DNA from: Dyadobacter sp. CY345 | GTDB lineage: Bacteria > Bacteroidota > Bacteroidia > Cytophagales > Spirosomataceae | Assembly: GCF_021502725.1 (NCBI RefSeq) | Contig: NZ_JAKFFS010000001.1 | Location: 868,001-932,000, forward strand | Direction: 5' to 3' | DNA: 64,000 bases | In this document: piece by piece, positions 43,852-52,025 of the stretch | How positions within the stretch are numbered: position 1 is the stretch's first letter | How the letters are laid out: every line of letters begins with the position of its first letter | Program-made: the position numbers and the translations under genes | Notes under the pieces: model-generated | Told to the model about the DNA's origin: nothing | Database searches by the model: none | What the model saw: only the letters and a program-made list of their open reading frames with translations

Positions 43852-43881
43852 AAGACCCGGCCGCATAGCAGCCGGGTCTTT
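43852..43881. terminator. Bidirectional terminator between the isomerase gene and the atp operon
   Basis: Stem AAGACCCGGC (43852-43861) with GCCGGGTCTT (43871-43880), 9-nt loop; an A run at 43845-43850 gives a T run on the minus strand. It closes the leftward ATP synthase operon right after atpH. Confidence 0.85.
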
Positions 43882-43905
43882 CCACATTATGCAGATAAAA
43901 AAATC

Positions 43906-44442
43906 TTAACTCGCAAGTTGTAATTTTAGTTCGTTCAGACGACTGCGCAATGATGCGTCGATCTGACGGTCGTTTACACGAAGTAAGTAACCTCCAATCA
44001 AATTCGGATCTACTTTCTCTTCCAATTCTACTGTTCTACCAGTAGCATCTGCAACAATTTGGTTAAATTGTTTGCGAAGATCTTCGGTCAATGGAGTCGT
44101 TGTAATTACAGTTGCTTTCTGAATACCACGATATTCGTCGTAAGTTTTTATGAACTCATCAGCAATCGCATAAAGGATCGATTCCCGGTTCTTTTTAGTA
44201 ATGATCTCAAATATTGAATAGGAAACCGGATTTACTTTATCCTGAAAAATTGCTTTCAGGATCGCCAGTTTCTTCTCGTGACGTACCACAGGACTTTTCA
44301 GTGCCAGCATTAAGCCACGATTTTTGTCAGCAGTATCCTTGAATAATTTCATATCCTCAAATACAGCCTCAACTACATTTTTTTCTTTAGCCAGTTCGAT
44401 AAGTGATTTCGCGTATCTGGCAGCAACTATACCTACTGACAT
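43906..44442 (-). CDS. atpH: F1Fo ATP synthase subunit delta
   Basis: The 178-residue delta (OSCP-like) subunit links F1 to the b stalk. The N-terminal helical domain begins MSVGIVAARYAKSLIELA, typical of AtpH, and the C-terminal part has the signature VDPNLIGGYLLRVNDRQIDASLR. It is 50 bp downstream of atpF. In most operons atpA and atpG come next; here a strong terminator and an oppositely oriented gene follow directly. Confidence 0.95.
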   Translation of the reverse strand: MSVGIVAARYAKSLIELAKEKNVVEAVFEDMKLFKDTADKNRGLMLALKSPVVRHEKKLAILKAIFQDKVNPVSYSIFEIITKKNRESILYAIADEFIKTYDEYRGIQKATVITTTPLTEDLRKQFNQIVADATGRTVELEEKVDPNLIGGYLLRVNDRQIDASLRSRLNELKLQLAS

Positions 44443-44492
44443 AGGGAATTAATTAATTTTGAATGAATAGACTTCACAGCTTCGCAAACCAA

Positions 44493-44987
44493 TTAGTTCA
44501 TGCGGGCTGAAGAAGCAAGGTCTGCGATCAGTTTTTCCTGAGATTCTTTATCTTTCAATTCACGGTGCAATACCTGCTCTGCGATTTCAAGAGATAAAAC
44601 AGCAACTTCCTTACGCATTTTAGCAATCGCAGCATGTTGTTCGTTACGGATGGTGTCACGAGCACTGTCGATCATTTTCTGACCTTCAACTGCTGCTCTG
44701 TCTTTCGACTCAGCGATCATGCGGTCAGAAGCATCTTTCGCATCACGAAGAATTCTGTCACGAACAGCGTTAGCCTCTATAATCAGTTTTTCGTTATCCG
44801 ATTTCAACTTAACCATTTCCGCCTTTGTTCTTTCAGCAAGATCAAGTGCACCCTGGATTTCATTTTCACGATCTTTTAAGCCTTTAATGATTGGTTTCCA
44901 GGCAAATTTTGCAAGGATAAAAACAACCAGTAAAAATACCACCAGCATCCAGAAAATAAGACCTGGGTTAGGAGTAAGCAATGACAT
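44493..44987 (-). CDS. atpF: F1Fo ATP synthase subunit b
   Basis: The 164-residue b subunit forms the peripheral stalk. One transmembrane helix near the N-terminus (NPGLIFWMLVVFLLVVFILA, residues about 7-26) is followed by a long charged coiled coil (KGLKDRENEIQGALDLAERT onward) ending in a delta-binding region. A single b gene is present, as in bacteria without b'. It is separated from atpE by 186 bp containing a strong hairpin. Confidence 0.95.
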   Translation of the reverse strand: MSLLTPNPGLIFWMLVVFLLVVFILAKFAWKPIIKGLKDRENEIQGALDLAERTKAEMVKLKSDNEKLIIEANAVRDRILRDAKDASDRMIAESKDRAAVEGQKMIDSARDTIRNEQHAAIAKMRKEVAVLSLEIAEQVLHRELKDKESQEKLIADLASSARMN

Positions 44988-45076
44988 AATATCTGAGTTT
45001 TGTGAGTTGTAAAATCTTTAAATGCGAGTAGATTTTGTAAATGAATATACTCTCTGTACTCTCTTTTTTGTAAAAT

Positions 45077-45101
45077 CCGTGGAAGCCTAATGCTTCCACG
45101 G
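45077..45101 (-). other. Intercistronic hairpin between atpE and atpF
   Basis: Perfect 10-bp arms CCGTGGAAGC (45077-45086) and GCTTCCACGG (45092-45101), 5-nt loop, in the 186-bp gap after the c-subunit gene. Read on the minus strand it lacks a proper poly-T tail (GGATTTTAC), so partial termination or protection of the atpE message is more likely than full termination. Confidence 0.6.
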
Positions 45102-45173
45102 TAAGTTTTTTGCCAATTCTCCACGCCTAATGCGAAAGAGGTCAAGCATGAGACCTAAATCTCAAATTCGTTA

Positions 45174-45461
<288 letters not shown>

Positions 45462-45483
45462 TTAATAAAAAAAGAGATTCAAA

Positions 45484-46578
45484 TCAATGTCCGTGATCGG
45501 CATGTCCATGCTCTTCAATAGCACTGCCGATGTACATAGACGATAACAGGGTAAAAATAAATGCCTGGATAAACGCCACCATGATTTCGATGAAGTTAAG
45601 GAACAGTGCAAATAATGAGATCACCGGAGCAATGAACATGCTCTGGAAAATAAAGATCAAGCCAAAAAGACTTAGAAGGATAATGTGACCAGCTGTCATG
45701 TTTGCAAAAAGACGAACCATAAGAGAGAACGGCTTCATGAACACACCCACAACTTCAACAGGAATCATAATAAGCAACAATGGAGCAGGAACGCCCGGAG
45801 GGCTCACAAGGTGCTTGTAATAATTTTTGTTTGCATTGATGTGAACTATAATAAACGTGATCACTGCAAGCGTCATTGTAACAGCGATGTTACCTGTAAC
45901 GTTTGCTGCACCAGGAAGAAGACCTAAAATATTATTGACAAGAATAAAGAAAAACAAAGTCAATAAATAGGGAAGGTATTTTTCGTAGTTAGGTCCAACG
46001 TTAGGCTTAACGACATCGTCGCGGATGAAAAGAATAACAATTTCCATCGCAGATTGAAACCCTTTCGGAGCTTTGCCCACATTGCGTTGGTAAGCTTTAC
46101 CAATGCTTGTGAAGATAAGAACCAAAATGATTGCGCTAAGCATCATGGATGCCACGTTTTTTGTGATGGAAAAATCGTAAATCTTACGAGCTTCATCAAC
46201 CGGTACAATCGTTTCGGAATCACCGTGCACCAAATGATAACCATTGTATTCATGGTGTTCATTATGGAAATTGCTTGAAGAGAAAACTTCTATACCGCGA
46301 TCCTCTGAGTATAAAATAACTGGTAAGGGAATCGCGACACCGTGCGAGAACTCCCATTCATGAGAATCTGCAATGTGGTGCATGATCATTTGGCCGATAT
46401 TGAATTTTTCCTCTGACTCTTCCAGATTATGTTCAATTTCGTGCTCGGCTTTATTTACACCTTCAGCAACCGTATCATGGTCGTTGTGACCTGATTCCTG
46501 GGCCGAAGCCGGAAGGGTAAAAAAGCAAGTTGCCGCAACAAGGGCAGTGGTTATAAACAGTCGTAAAGGCGTATACAT
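45484..46578 (-). CDS. atpB: F1Fo ATP synthase subunit a with N-terminal extension
   Basis: The stator a subunit forms the proton path. Core helices include LPYLLTLFFFILVNNILGLL, the essential-Arg helix MVRLFANMTAGHIILLSLFG (about 285-304) and a C-terminal VAFIQAFIFTLLSSMYIGSA. At 364 residues it is longer than the ~270 of E. coli, because of a signal-peptide-like start (ending PASAQ) and an acidic, His-rich extracytoplasmic segment of about 120 residues (EHEIEHNLEESEEKF). It ends EEHGHADHGH. Such N-terminal extensions occur in Bacteroidota. Confidence 0.95.
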   Translation of the reverse strand: MYTPLRLFITTALVAATCFFTLPASAQESGHNDHDTVAEGVNKAEHEIEHNLEESEEKFNIGQMIMHHIADSHEWEFSHGVAIPLPVILYSEDRGIEVFSSSNFHNEHHEYNGYHLVHGDSETIVPVDEARKIYDFSITKNVASMMLSAIILVLIFTSIGKAYQRNVGKAPKGFQSAMEIVILFIRDDVVKPNVGPNYEKYLPYLLTLFFFILVNNILGLLPGAANVTGNIAVTMTLAVITFIIVHINANKNYYKHLVSPPGVPAPLLLIMIPVEVVGVFMKPFSLMVRLFANMTAGHIILLSLFGLIFIFQSMFIAPVISLFALFLNFIEIMVAFIQAFIFTLLSSMYIGSAIEEHGHADHGH

Positions 46579-46602
46579 AAATGCTTGAAATACTATGCTT
46601 TG

Positions 46603-46962
46603 TCAATCGCGGCGCAAGTTACAATACAAACCATATATTTCAAAGCATGTATAGAATAAATACAGAGCAAAAAAATTGAGAACAAATGTAAATGAATCAG
46701 TTAGCCCTGAATATAAAAATATTCCAATGAAAATAATGCTGAGAATCAATCGTCCGACAATGGTGGAAAGATAAAAGGTCACAAATTTTTCCCGGTTGTT
46801 TCTAAGTCCATATTCCATCAGGCGGTGAATCAAAAATGAGAGCATAACAAAGAACGCCAGGATATACCATATATAAGGATGTATCCAGGTTGGAGCAACA
46901 AACCGCTGGACTAGAAATAATACAATTGATAAAATAATAGACGCGATTATGGTTCGTAACAT
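46603..46962 (-). CDS. Hypothetical membrane protein of the atp operon (AtpI-like position)
   Basis: The 119-residue protein has about four transmembrane helices (residues about 4-20, 29-46, 67-85 and 90-108) with short basic loops (RNNREKF). I do not find a motif that proves a family. Its place between AtpZ/AtpI and atpB, and its size and topology, resemble the AtpI-like accessory subunit genes that help assemble the c ring. That role is inference. Gaps of 24 bp to atpB and 57 bp to atpZ fit one transcript. Confidence 0.7.
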   Translation of the reverse strand: MLRTIIASIILSIVLFLVQRFVAPTWIHPYIWYILAFFVMLSFLIHRLMEYGLRNNREKFVTFYLSTIVGRLILSIIFIGIFLYSGLTDSFTFVLNFFALYLFYTCFEIYGLYCNLRRD

Positions 46963-47019
46963 ATAGAGGAAAAGTCGGTATCTGAGATTATACTTATTAA
47001 GATAAAATTGGTGACAAAA

Positions 47020-47340
47020 TTACTTTATCTTCGGCATACTCCGGATTAACAGATATAAGGATGCAGCGATAGAAGTGAGTGAAAGAATAAGTGTCCAAAC
47101 AGGTATTTTGTTTACTTGCCATTCGTCCAGTTTGTAGCCGGCATAAGTAAAAACCAGTATTGTACCGAGCATCTGCATAGCCATACCAGAATATCTGATA
47201 AAATTTGAAGGAGATTTTCCGGTGGTCCGATTCCCCGGGTAAGGCTCAAATTTGCCTTTTTGTAAGTCCTTATGATCCTCTTCCATTCCTGCGATTGTAG
47301 AATTTATAGGTAAAGTTGCTTCAAATTTTGCAAATGGCAT
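47020..47340 (-). CDS. AtpZ/AtpI family protein
   Basis: A small two-helix membrane protein at the head of the leftward atp operon. The C-terminal half has RYSGMAMQMLGTILVFTYAG and PVWTLILSLTSIAASLYLLI, with the linking segment GYKLDEW that is typical of AtpZ/AtpI. The family forms Mg/Ca channels or helps assemble ATP synthase. ATG 47340 gives 106 residues; ATG 47286 (MEEDHKDLQKG, AGGA just upstream) gives 88 and is also plausible. It is divergent from porW/sprE. Confidence 0.82.
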   Translation of the reverse strand: MPFAKFEATLPINSTIAGMEEDHKDLQKGKFEPYPGNRTTGKSPSNFIRYSGMAMQMLGTILVFTYAGYKLDEWQVNKIPVWTLILSLTSIAASLYLLIRSMPKIK

Positions 47341-47421
47341 TATCTTCGATACGTTATTAAGCAAAATACCGTTTTAGTTTCGCGATAAAAATAGATAAAA
47401 CCACCCCAAAAAGTCTTTTTT

Positions 47422-49626
47422 GTGACTCATACACTTACCCGTTCGTTACACATATTATTTATTTGTCTTCTGTTGGGAGGCGTAATATTCGGCTGTTCAC
47501 AATACAGCTCACGCCCGGCTGCGGTCAATTTTCATAATGTTTCTTCACACTACAACGCATACTTTATCGCAGAGCAGGATATTCAGGAGGCGGAGTTTAC
47601 GATGCGTGCGTCTTATAAGGAAGATTATAACCAGTTAATTCCTATACTTCTCCCGTTTGACTCAATACTTGCGTTGCCCGTAAAACCGCAGTTGCTGGAC
47701 GCTGTAAAAAAGTCATCGATTGTCGCAGAGAAACATCAGAATAGTAAATGGGTCGACAATAGTTATGTAATTCTTGGAAAATCACGTTTGTATCTTGGAG
47801 AGTGGGCCGATGGATTAGAAGCTTTGCGTTATGTGTATGCCAACGGTAAGGATGAAAGTGATAAAAACCAGGCATTGATCGTATTGATGCGTGCTTACAT
47901 TAGTCGCAAAGATTTTTCAAATGCACTCGGTGTTGCTGAATATCTCAGCCAGCAAGCTTTGACCAAAGATGCTACCAAAGATTTTTATTTAACAAAAGCA
48001 TATCTCCATCAGCAAAATGGAGAGTATCTTACTTCTGTTGCAATTCTGGAGGAAACATTTCCATTACTAAACAAATCCATCGAGACTGCCAGACTTCACT
48101 TTGCAGCGGCGCAAATGTATGATCGCCTGGGGCAGTTCGCCTTGGCCAACGAACATTATAAACGTGTCGCCAAAAATGAGCCCGATTATGACCTGGGTTT
48201 TTATTCTTCCATGAACTCTTTGCAAAACCAGGTAATCATAGATCCCAAAGCGGATATTTCCAGCGTAGGGTTTGACAGAATGCTTCGCGATCGAAAAAAT
48301 AATGACCTGCGTGACCGGATTTACTTTACCATGGGATTACTGGCAGAACATAAAAAACAATTGCCGGAAGCGGTGGGATATTTGCAAAAATCTGCTTCTC
48401 TGGCGTCTGCAACCAACAATGTTCAGAAGGCTTATACGTACCTGCAATTGGCACGAATACATTATGACGCATTGGAAAAGTATGAACTTGCCAAATCGTA
48501 CTACGACAGTGCGTTAATTATTTTGCCCAAAGACGCTGCGGAATATCGCATCGTTTCTGATCGTAAGACAGCACTTGATAATTTTGTTGGACAGCAAACA
48601 ATCGTAAAAACGGAAGACAGTCTTCAGATTTTAGCAAAAATGAACCCGAAGGCGCTGGATGATAAAATTGATGCAATTATTGAAGAGCAAGAAAAAAAGA
48701 GATTGGAAGAAGAAAAAAAGCGGAAGGAGATACTTGCTGCGGCAATGAATCAGACAAATGTTAATGGATCGGTTCCTTCACTTTCCAGCATGACTGACCG
48801 TCGGTGGGAGTTATATGATCCTGCGATGATCAATCAGGGGAAAATTGAGTTCCGCAGAGTTTGGGGAAGCAGGATACTGGAAGACGACTGGCGTCGAAGT
48901 TCAAAGCAAAACAGAGCTTTAACTTCAACAAACACTATTGATACTACTTCTGCAAGTGCGGCTGTGCCAGTGGAAATTGCGATGACAAAAGAAAATCCAA
49001 TTTGGCAGGCGAAACATGCTGCGATGAAAAAAAATGTTCCTTTGACAGATTCCACATTTGCATCTTCGCAGAAACGCAAAGAGGATGCCCTATACAATCT
49101 CGGGAAAATTTATCGCTTCGATTTGAAAGAGTCGGATCGCGCGATAGCCGCTTTTAACCGTGTTTTGGCAGAATATCCACAAACGCAATATCGTGAAGAA
49201 ATATTTTATTTAATGTATCTGACGCTTGCGGAGAACGACCAGAACCGGGAAATTTGGAAGGGTAAATTAATATCTGAATTCCCAAATTCTACTTATGCGA
49301 GACTCGTCAATAAGTCTGCAACAGACGGCAGTACTGGTGACAGAAATAATCCTGTAAAAGCGTATGAGAGTGCTTATAAATTATACGCCGACGGAAACTT
49401 CGAGAAAGCGCTGGAAGATATCGAGGCTGATTTGCCAGCTTATAAGGGAAGTATGCTGGAAGATAAATTTGCGTTGCTCCGGGTATTTCTGGTAGGGAAA
49501 ATCCGTGGAAGAGAGGCGTATCTTCAAGCCATTAATGAATTTGTTCGTTTGTATCCAAACAGTCAATATTTGCCGCGGCTGAAAGAAATGCAGGAATCTC
49601 GCGAAATTTCAGTGGGGAAAAGATAA
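47422..49626 (+). CDS. porW: T9SS-associated TPR lipoprotein, PorW/SprE-like
   Basis: A 734-residue tetratricopeptide lipoprotein resembling PorW (SprE), an essential T9SS accessory that links the periplasmic rings to other parts. The lipobox VIFGC puts lipidation at Cys25. Next comes the family-type NFHNVSSHYNAYFIAEQDI, then many TPR-like helices (for instance RLHFAAAQMYDRLGQFALAN). A charged region around residues 420-440 (EEQEKKRLEEEKKRKE) is coiled-coil. The start codon is GTG at 47422. The T9SS-targeted subtilase in the window shows that the system is used. Two PBP genes follow 74 bp later. Confidence 0.85.
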   Translation: MTHTLTRSLHILFICLLLGGVIFGCSQYSSRPAAVNFHNVSSHYNAYFIAEQDIQEAEFTMRASYKEDYNQLIPILLPFDSILALPVKPQLLDAVKKSSIVAEKHQNSKWVDNSYVILGKSRLYLGEWADGLEALRYVYANGKDESDKNQALIVLMRAYISRKDFSNALGVAEYLSQQALTKDATKDFYLTKAYLHQQNGEYLTSVAILEETFPLLNKSIETARLHFAAAQMYDRLGQFALANEHYKRVAKNEPDYDLGFYSSMNSLQNQVIIDPKADISSVGFDRMLRDRKNNDLRDRIYFTMGLLAEHKKQLPEAVGYLQKSASLASATNNVQKAYTYLQLARIHYDALEKYELAKSYYDSALIILPKDAAEYRIVSDRKTALDNFVGQQTIVKTEDSLQILAKMNPKALDDKIDAIIEEQEKKRLEEEKKRKEILAAAMNQTNVNGSVPSLSSMTDRRWELYDPAMINQGKIEFRRVWGSRILEDDWRRSSKQNRALTSTNTIDTTSASAAVPVEIAMTKENPIWQAKHAAMKKNVPLTDSTFASSQKRKEDALYNLGKIYRFDLKESDRAIAAFNRVLAEYPQTQYREEIFYLMYLTLAENDQNREIWKGKLISEFPNSTYARLVNKSATDGSTGDRNNPVKAYESAYKLYADGNFEKALEDIEADLPAYKGSMLEDKFALLRVFLVGKIRGREAYLQAINEFVRLYPNSQYLPRLKEMQESREISVGKR

Positions 49627-49700
49627 TTCATGGATGTTGTATCTTTGTCGAACTGAATAATACGTTTTCACACGATTCACCAATAAAAATACCCCCAAAT

Positions 49701-51998
49701 ATGATTGAATTGCAGCCAGGAAAATACCGTCGCAGCATTGTCCGAGTTTATCGGTATGCAGCAATTGGCCTGGGTCTTTTTATATTTTACATTTTCGCCG
49801 TAAGCATGAATATTTTCTGGCTTTTCGGTGGTATGCCTGATCTTAAAACCCTTGAAAATCCCAAAAGTGAACTTGCCTCGGAATTAATATCCGAAGATGG
49901 AAAGTCACTTGGTAAATATTTTTTTGAAAACCGCACGCCCATTGAATTCGACCAGATATCTCCGAATTTGATCGAAGCACTTGTGGCTACTGAGGATGCA
50001 CGATTTGTAAATCATTCCGGTATAGATCCACGAAGTCTGGCGCGTGTGTTTAAAGGTGTAGTTTCCGGAAATTCAAGTTCAGGAGGGGGAAGTACGCTGA
50101 CACAGCAGGTTGCCAAAAACCTTTTCCAGACACGCTCAGAAAAATATGAAGGATTGTTGGGCAAAATTCCGTTGGTAAGAACAGTTATTGCGAAAACAAA
50201 AGAGTGGATTCTTTCAGTCGTTTTGGAGCGGAAGTATACCAAACGGGAGATTATGATGATGTATCTCAACACGGTATCGTTTGGTAATAATACTTATGGG
50301 ATTAAAGTAGCAGCCAAAACCTATTTTGATAAAGATGCCTGGGACCTTTCGGTAAGCGAAGCTGCGCTGTTGGTTGGAATGCTGCAAAATCCGACCTTAT
50401 ATAACCCATTAAGATTTCCGACAAATGCGTTTAACCGAAGAAATACGGTTTTGGCGCAAATGGTTAAATACAATTATCTGCCGTTGGATAAATTTGAAAG
50501 TCTGAAAGATAAATCTCTGGGAATGAGGTTCAATGTGGATGGGCATAATACAGGTCTTGCGCCTTATTTCCGGGAGTCGATGCGAGGTTATCTGAAGGCT
50601 TGGGTAAAGCGATATAATGAAGAAAACGGGATGGATCTGGATTTATATACCAGTGGCCTTCGGATTTACACGACGATCGATTCTCGCATGCAGCGTTATC
50701 AGGAAGATGCGCTTAATGAGCACATGCGGACCCAGCAAAAATTATTTGACGCACACTGGAAAGACAGAAATCCGTGGGCGACGCCTGACGGAAAAGAAAT
50801 TCCCGGATTTATTGAAAAAGCCGTTCGTGCTCTTCCTTATTTCAACGTATTAAAGAAGGAAGTAGGAGAGAAAGAGGCGTGGAAGGTGATGCGCCGGCCG
50901 TATAAGATGAAAGTATTTTCTTATGACGGAGAGAAGGAAATGGTTATGAGTCCTATGGATTCGCTTCGTTACTATAAGCGTTTCTTGCACGCAGGAATGA
51001 TGTCGATGGATCCTAGAAATGGCCAGATCAAGGCCTGGGTAGGTGGTATTAATTTTAAGTATTTCAAATATGATCACGTAAAACAGGGCGCTCGTCAGCC
51101 GGGTTCGACCTTTAAGCCATTCGTGTATCTTTCTGCTTTGGACAAAAGTTTTCTGACACCTTGCAGCAGGATTATGGATGCACCTGTTCATTTTGGCTTA
51201 TCTGATGGTGTGCCAGGTGGCTGGACGCCTCACAATTCGGGGAACAAATTCTCATATCGACCGCTTTCATTAAGACAAGCTCTTGGAAAATCGGTCAACT
51301 CGGTAAGTGCAAATATTATCAAAATGGTGAAACCTAATACCGTTGTTGAATATGCGCATAAACTTGGTATAACGAGTCCATTAAATCCTAAACCGTCACT
51401 TTGTCTTGGAATTAGCTCAGTTACCGTTTTTGAAATGGTAAATGCCTATTGCGCATTTGCAAACGGCGGACACAGAACGGAAGCGATGACAATTTTGAGG
51501 ATTGAAGACCGTTATGGTAATGTTCTTCAACAATTTTATCAGAAGCAAAACCAGGAATTAAGCGAAAATATGGCATATAGTATGTTGTATTTGATGCGTG
51601 GGGCTGTGGAAGATGGAGGAGGTACGGCAAGTCGTTTAAGGACTTATGGTGTGACAGAGGGGAACGAAATTGCAGCGAAGACAGGGACGTCTCAAAATTA
51701 TTCAGATGGTTGGTTCATGGGAATGACGCAACATCTGGTATCCGGAATATGGGTTGGCGGTGAGGATATGTCAATACATTTTCGGACCATGCAGCTAGGA
51801 CAAGGGGGACACGTGGCGATGCCGGCATGGGGTTTGTATATGAAAAAAGTATATGACGACCCAACTTTGGTCCAGTACAGGAAAGGACCGTTTAATAAAC
51901 CTGAAAATTTTGCATTGGATTGTGGCGGTGTTGCCTCTGACAGCGCTGACACCTACATTCCGCCCTCCCGCTCTGATGACGAAGGAGCATTGTTTTAA
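49701..51998 (+). CDS. Class A penicillin-binding protein (PBP1A-like), copy 1
   Basis: Bifunctional peptidoglycan synthase of 765 residues. After an N-terminal anchor (about 18-38) the GT51 domain has the catalytic Glu98 in TEDARFVNHSGIDPR, GGGSTLTQQVAKNLF and ERKYTKREIMMMYLNT. The transpeptidase domain has Ser469/Lys472 in GSTFKP, SVN at 531-533 and KTG at 660-662. It polymerises glycan strands and cross-links them at the inner membrane. It is the first of two tandem paralogues, 27 bp from the second, and sits behind porW. The C-terminus ends in an acidic DEGALF tail. Confidence 0.95.
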   Translation: MIELQPGKYRRSIVRVYRYAAIGLGLFIFYIFAVSMNIFWLFGGMPDLKTLENPKSELASELISEDGKSLGKYFFENRTPIEFDQISPNLIEALVATEDARFVNHSGIDPRSLARVFKGVVSGNSSSGGGSTLTQQVAKNLFQTRSEKYEGLLGKIPLVRTVIAKTKEWILSVVLERKYTKREIMMMYLNTVSFGNNTYGIKVAAKTYFDKDAWDLSVSEAALLVGMLQNPTLYNPLRFPTNAFNRRNTVLAQMVKYNYLPLDKFESLKDKSLGMRFNVDGHNTGLAPYFRESMRGYLKAWVKRYNEENGMDLDLYTSGLRIYTTIDSRMQRYQEDALNEHMRTQQKLFDAHWKDRNPWATPDGKEIPGFIEKAVRALPYFNVLKKEVGEKEAWKVMRRPYKMKVFSYDGEKEMVMSPMDSLRYYKRFLHAGMMSMDPRNGQIKAWVGGINFKYFKYDHVKQGARQPGSTFKPFVYLSALDKSFLTPCSRIMDAPVHFGLSDGVPGGWTPHNSGNKFSYRPLSLRQALGKSVNSVSANIIKMVKPNTVVEYAHKLGITSPLNPKPSLCLGISSVTVFEMVNAYCAFANGGHRTEAMTILRIEDRYGNVLQQFYQKQNQELSENMAYSMLYLMRGAVEDGGGTASRLRTYGVTEGNEIAAKTGTSQNYSDGWFMGMTQHLVSGIWVGGEDMSIHFRTMQLGQGGHVAMPAWGLYMKKVYDDPTLVQYRKGPFNKPENFALDCGGVASDSADTYIPPSRSDDEGALF

Positions 51999-52025
51999 TT
52001 CAATAACTAAGGAAATCTTTTATTT

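Noticed and set aside
44876-45145. Open frame in the atpE-atpF gap
   Set aside because: It overlaps atpF in another frame and crosses the hairpin; the product has no family features, so it is a chance frame.
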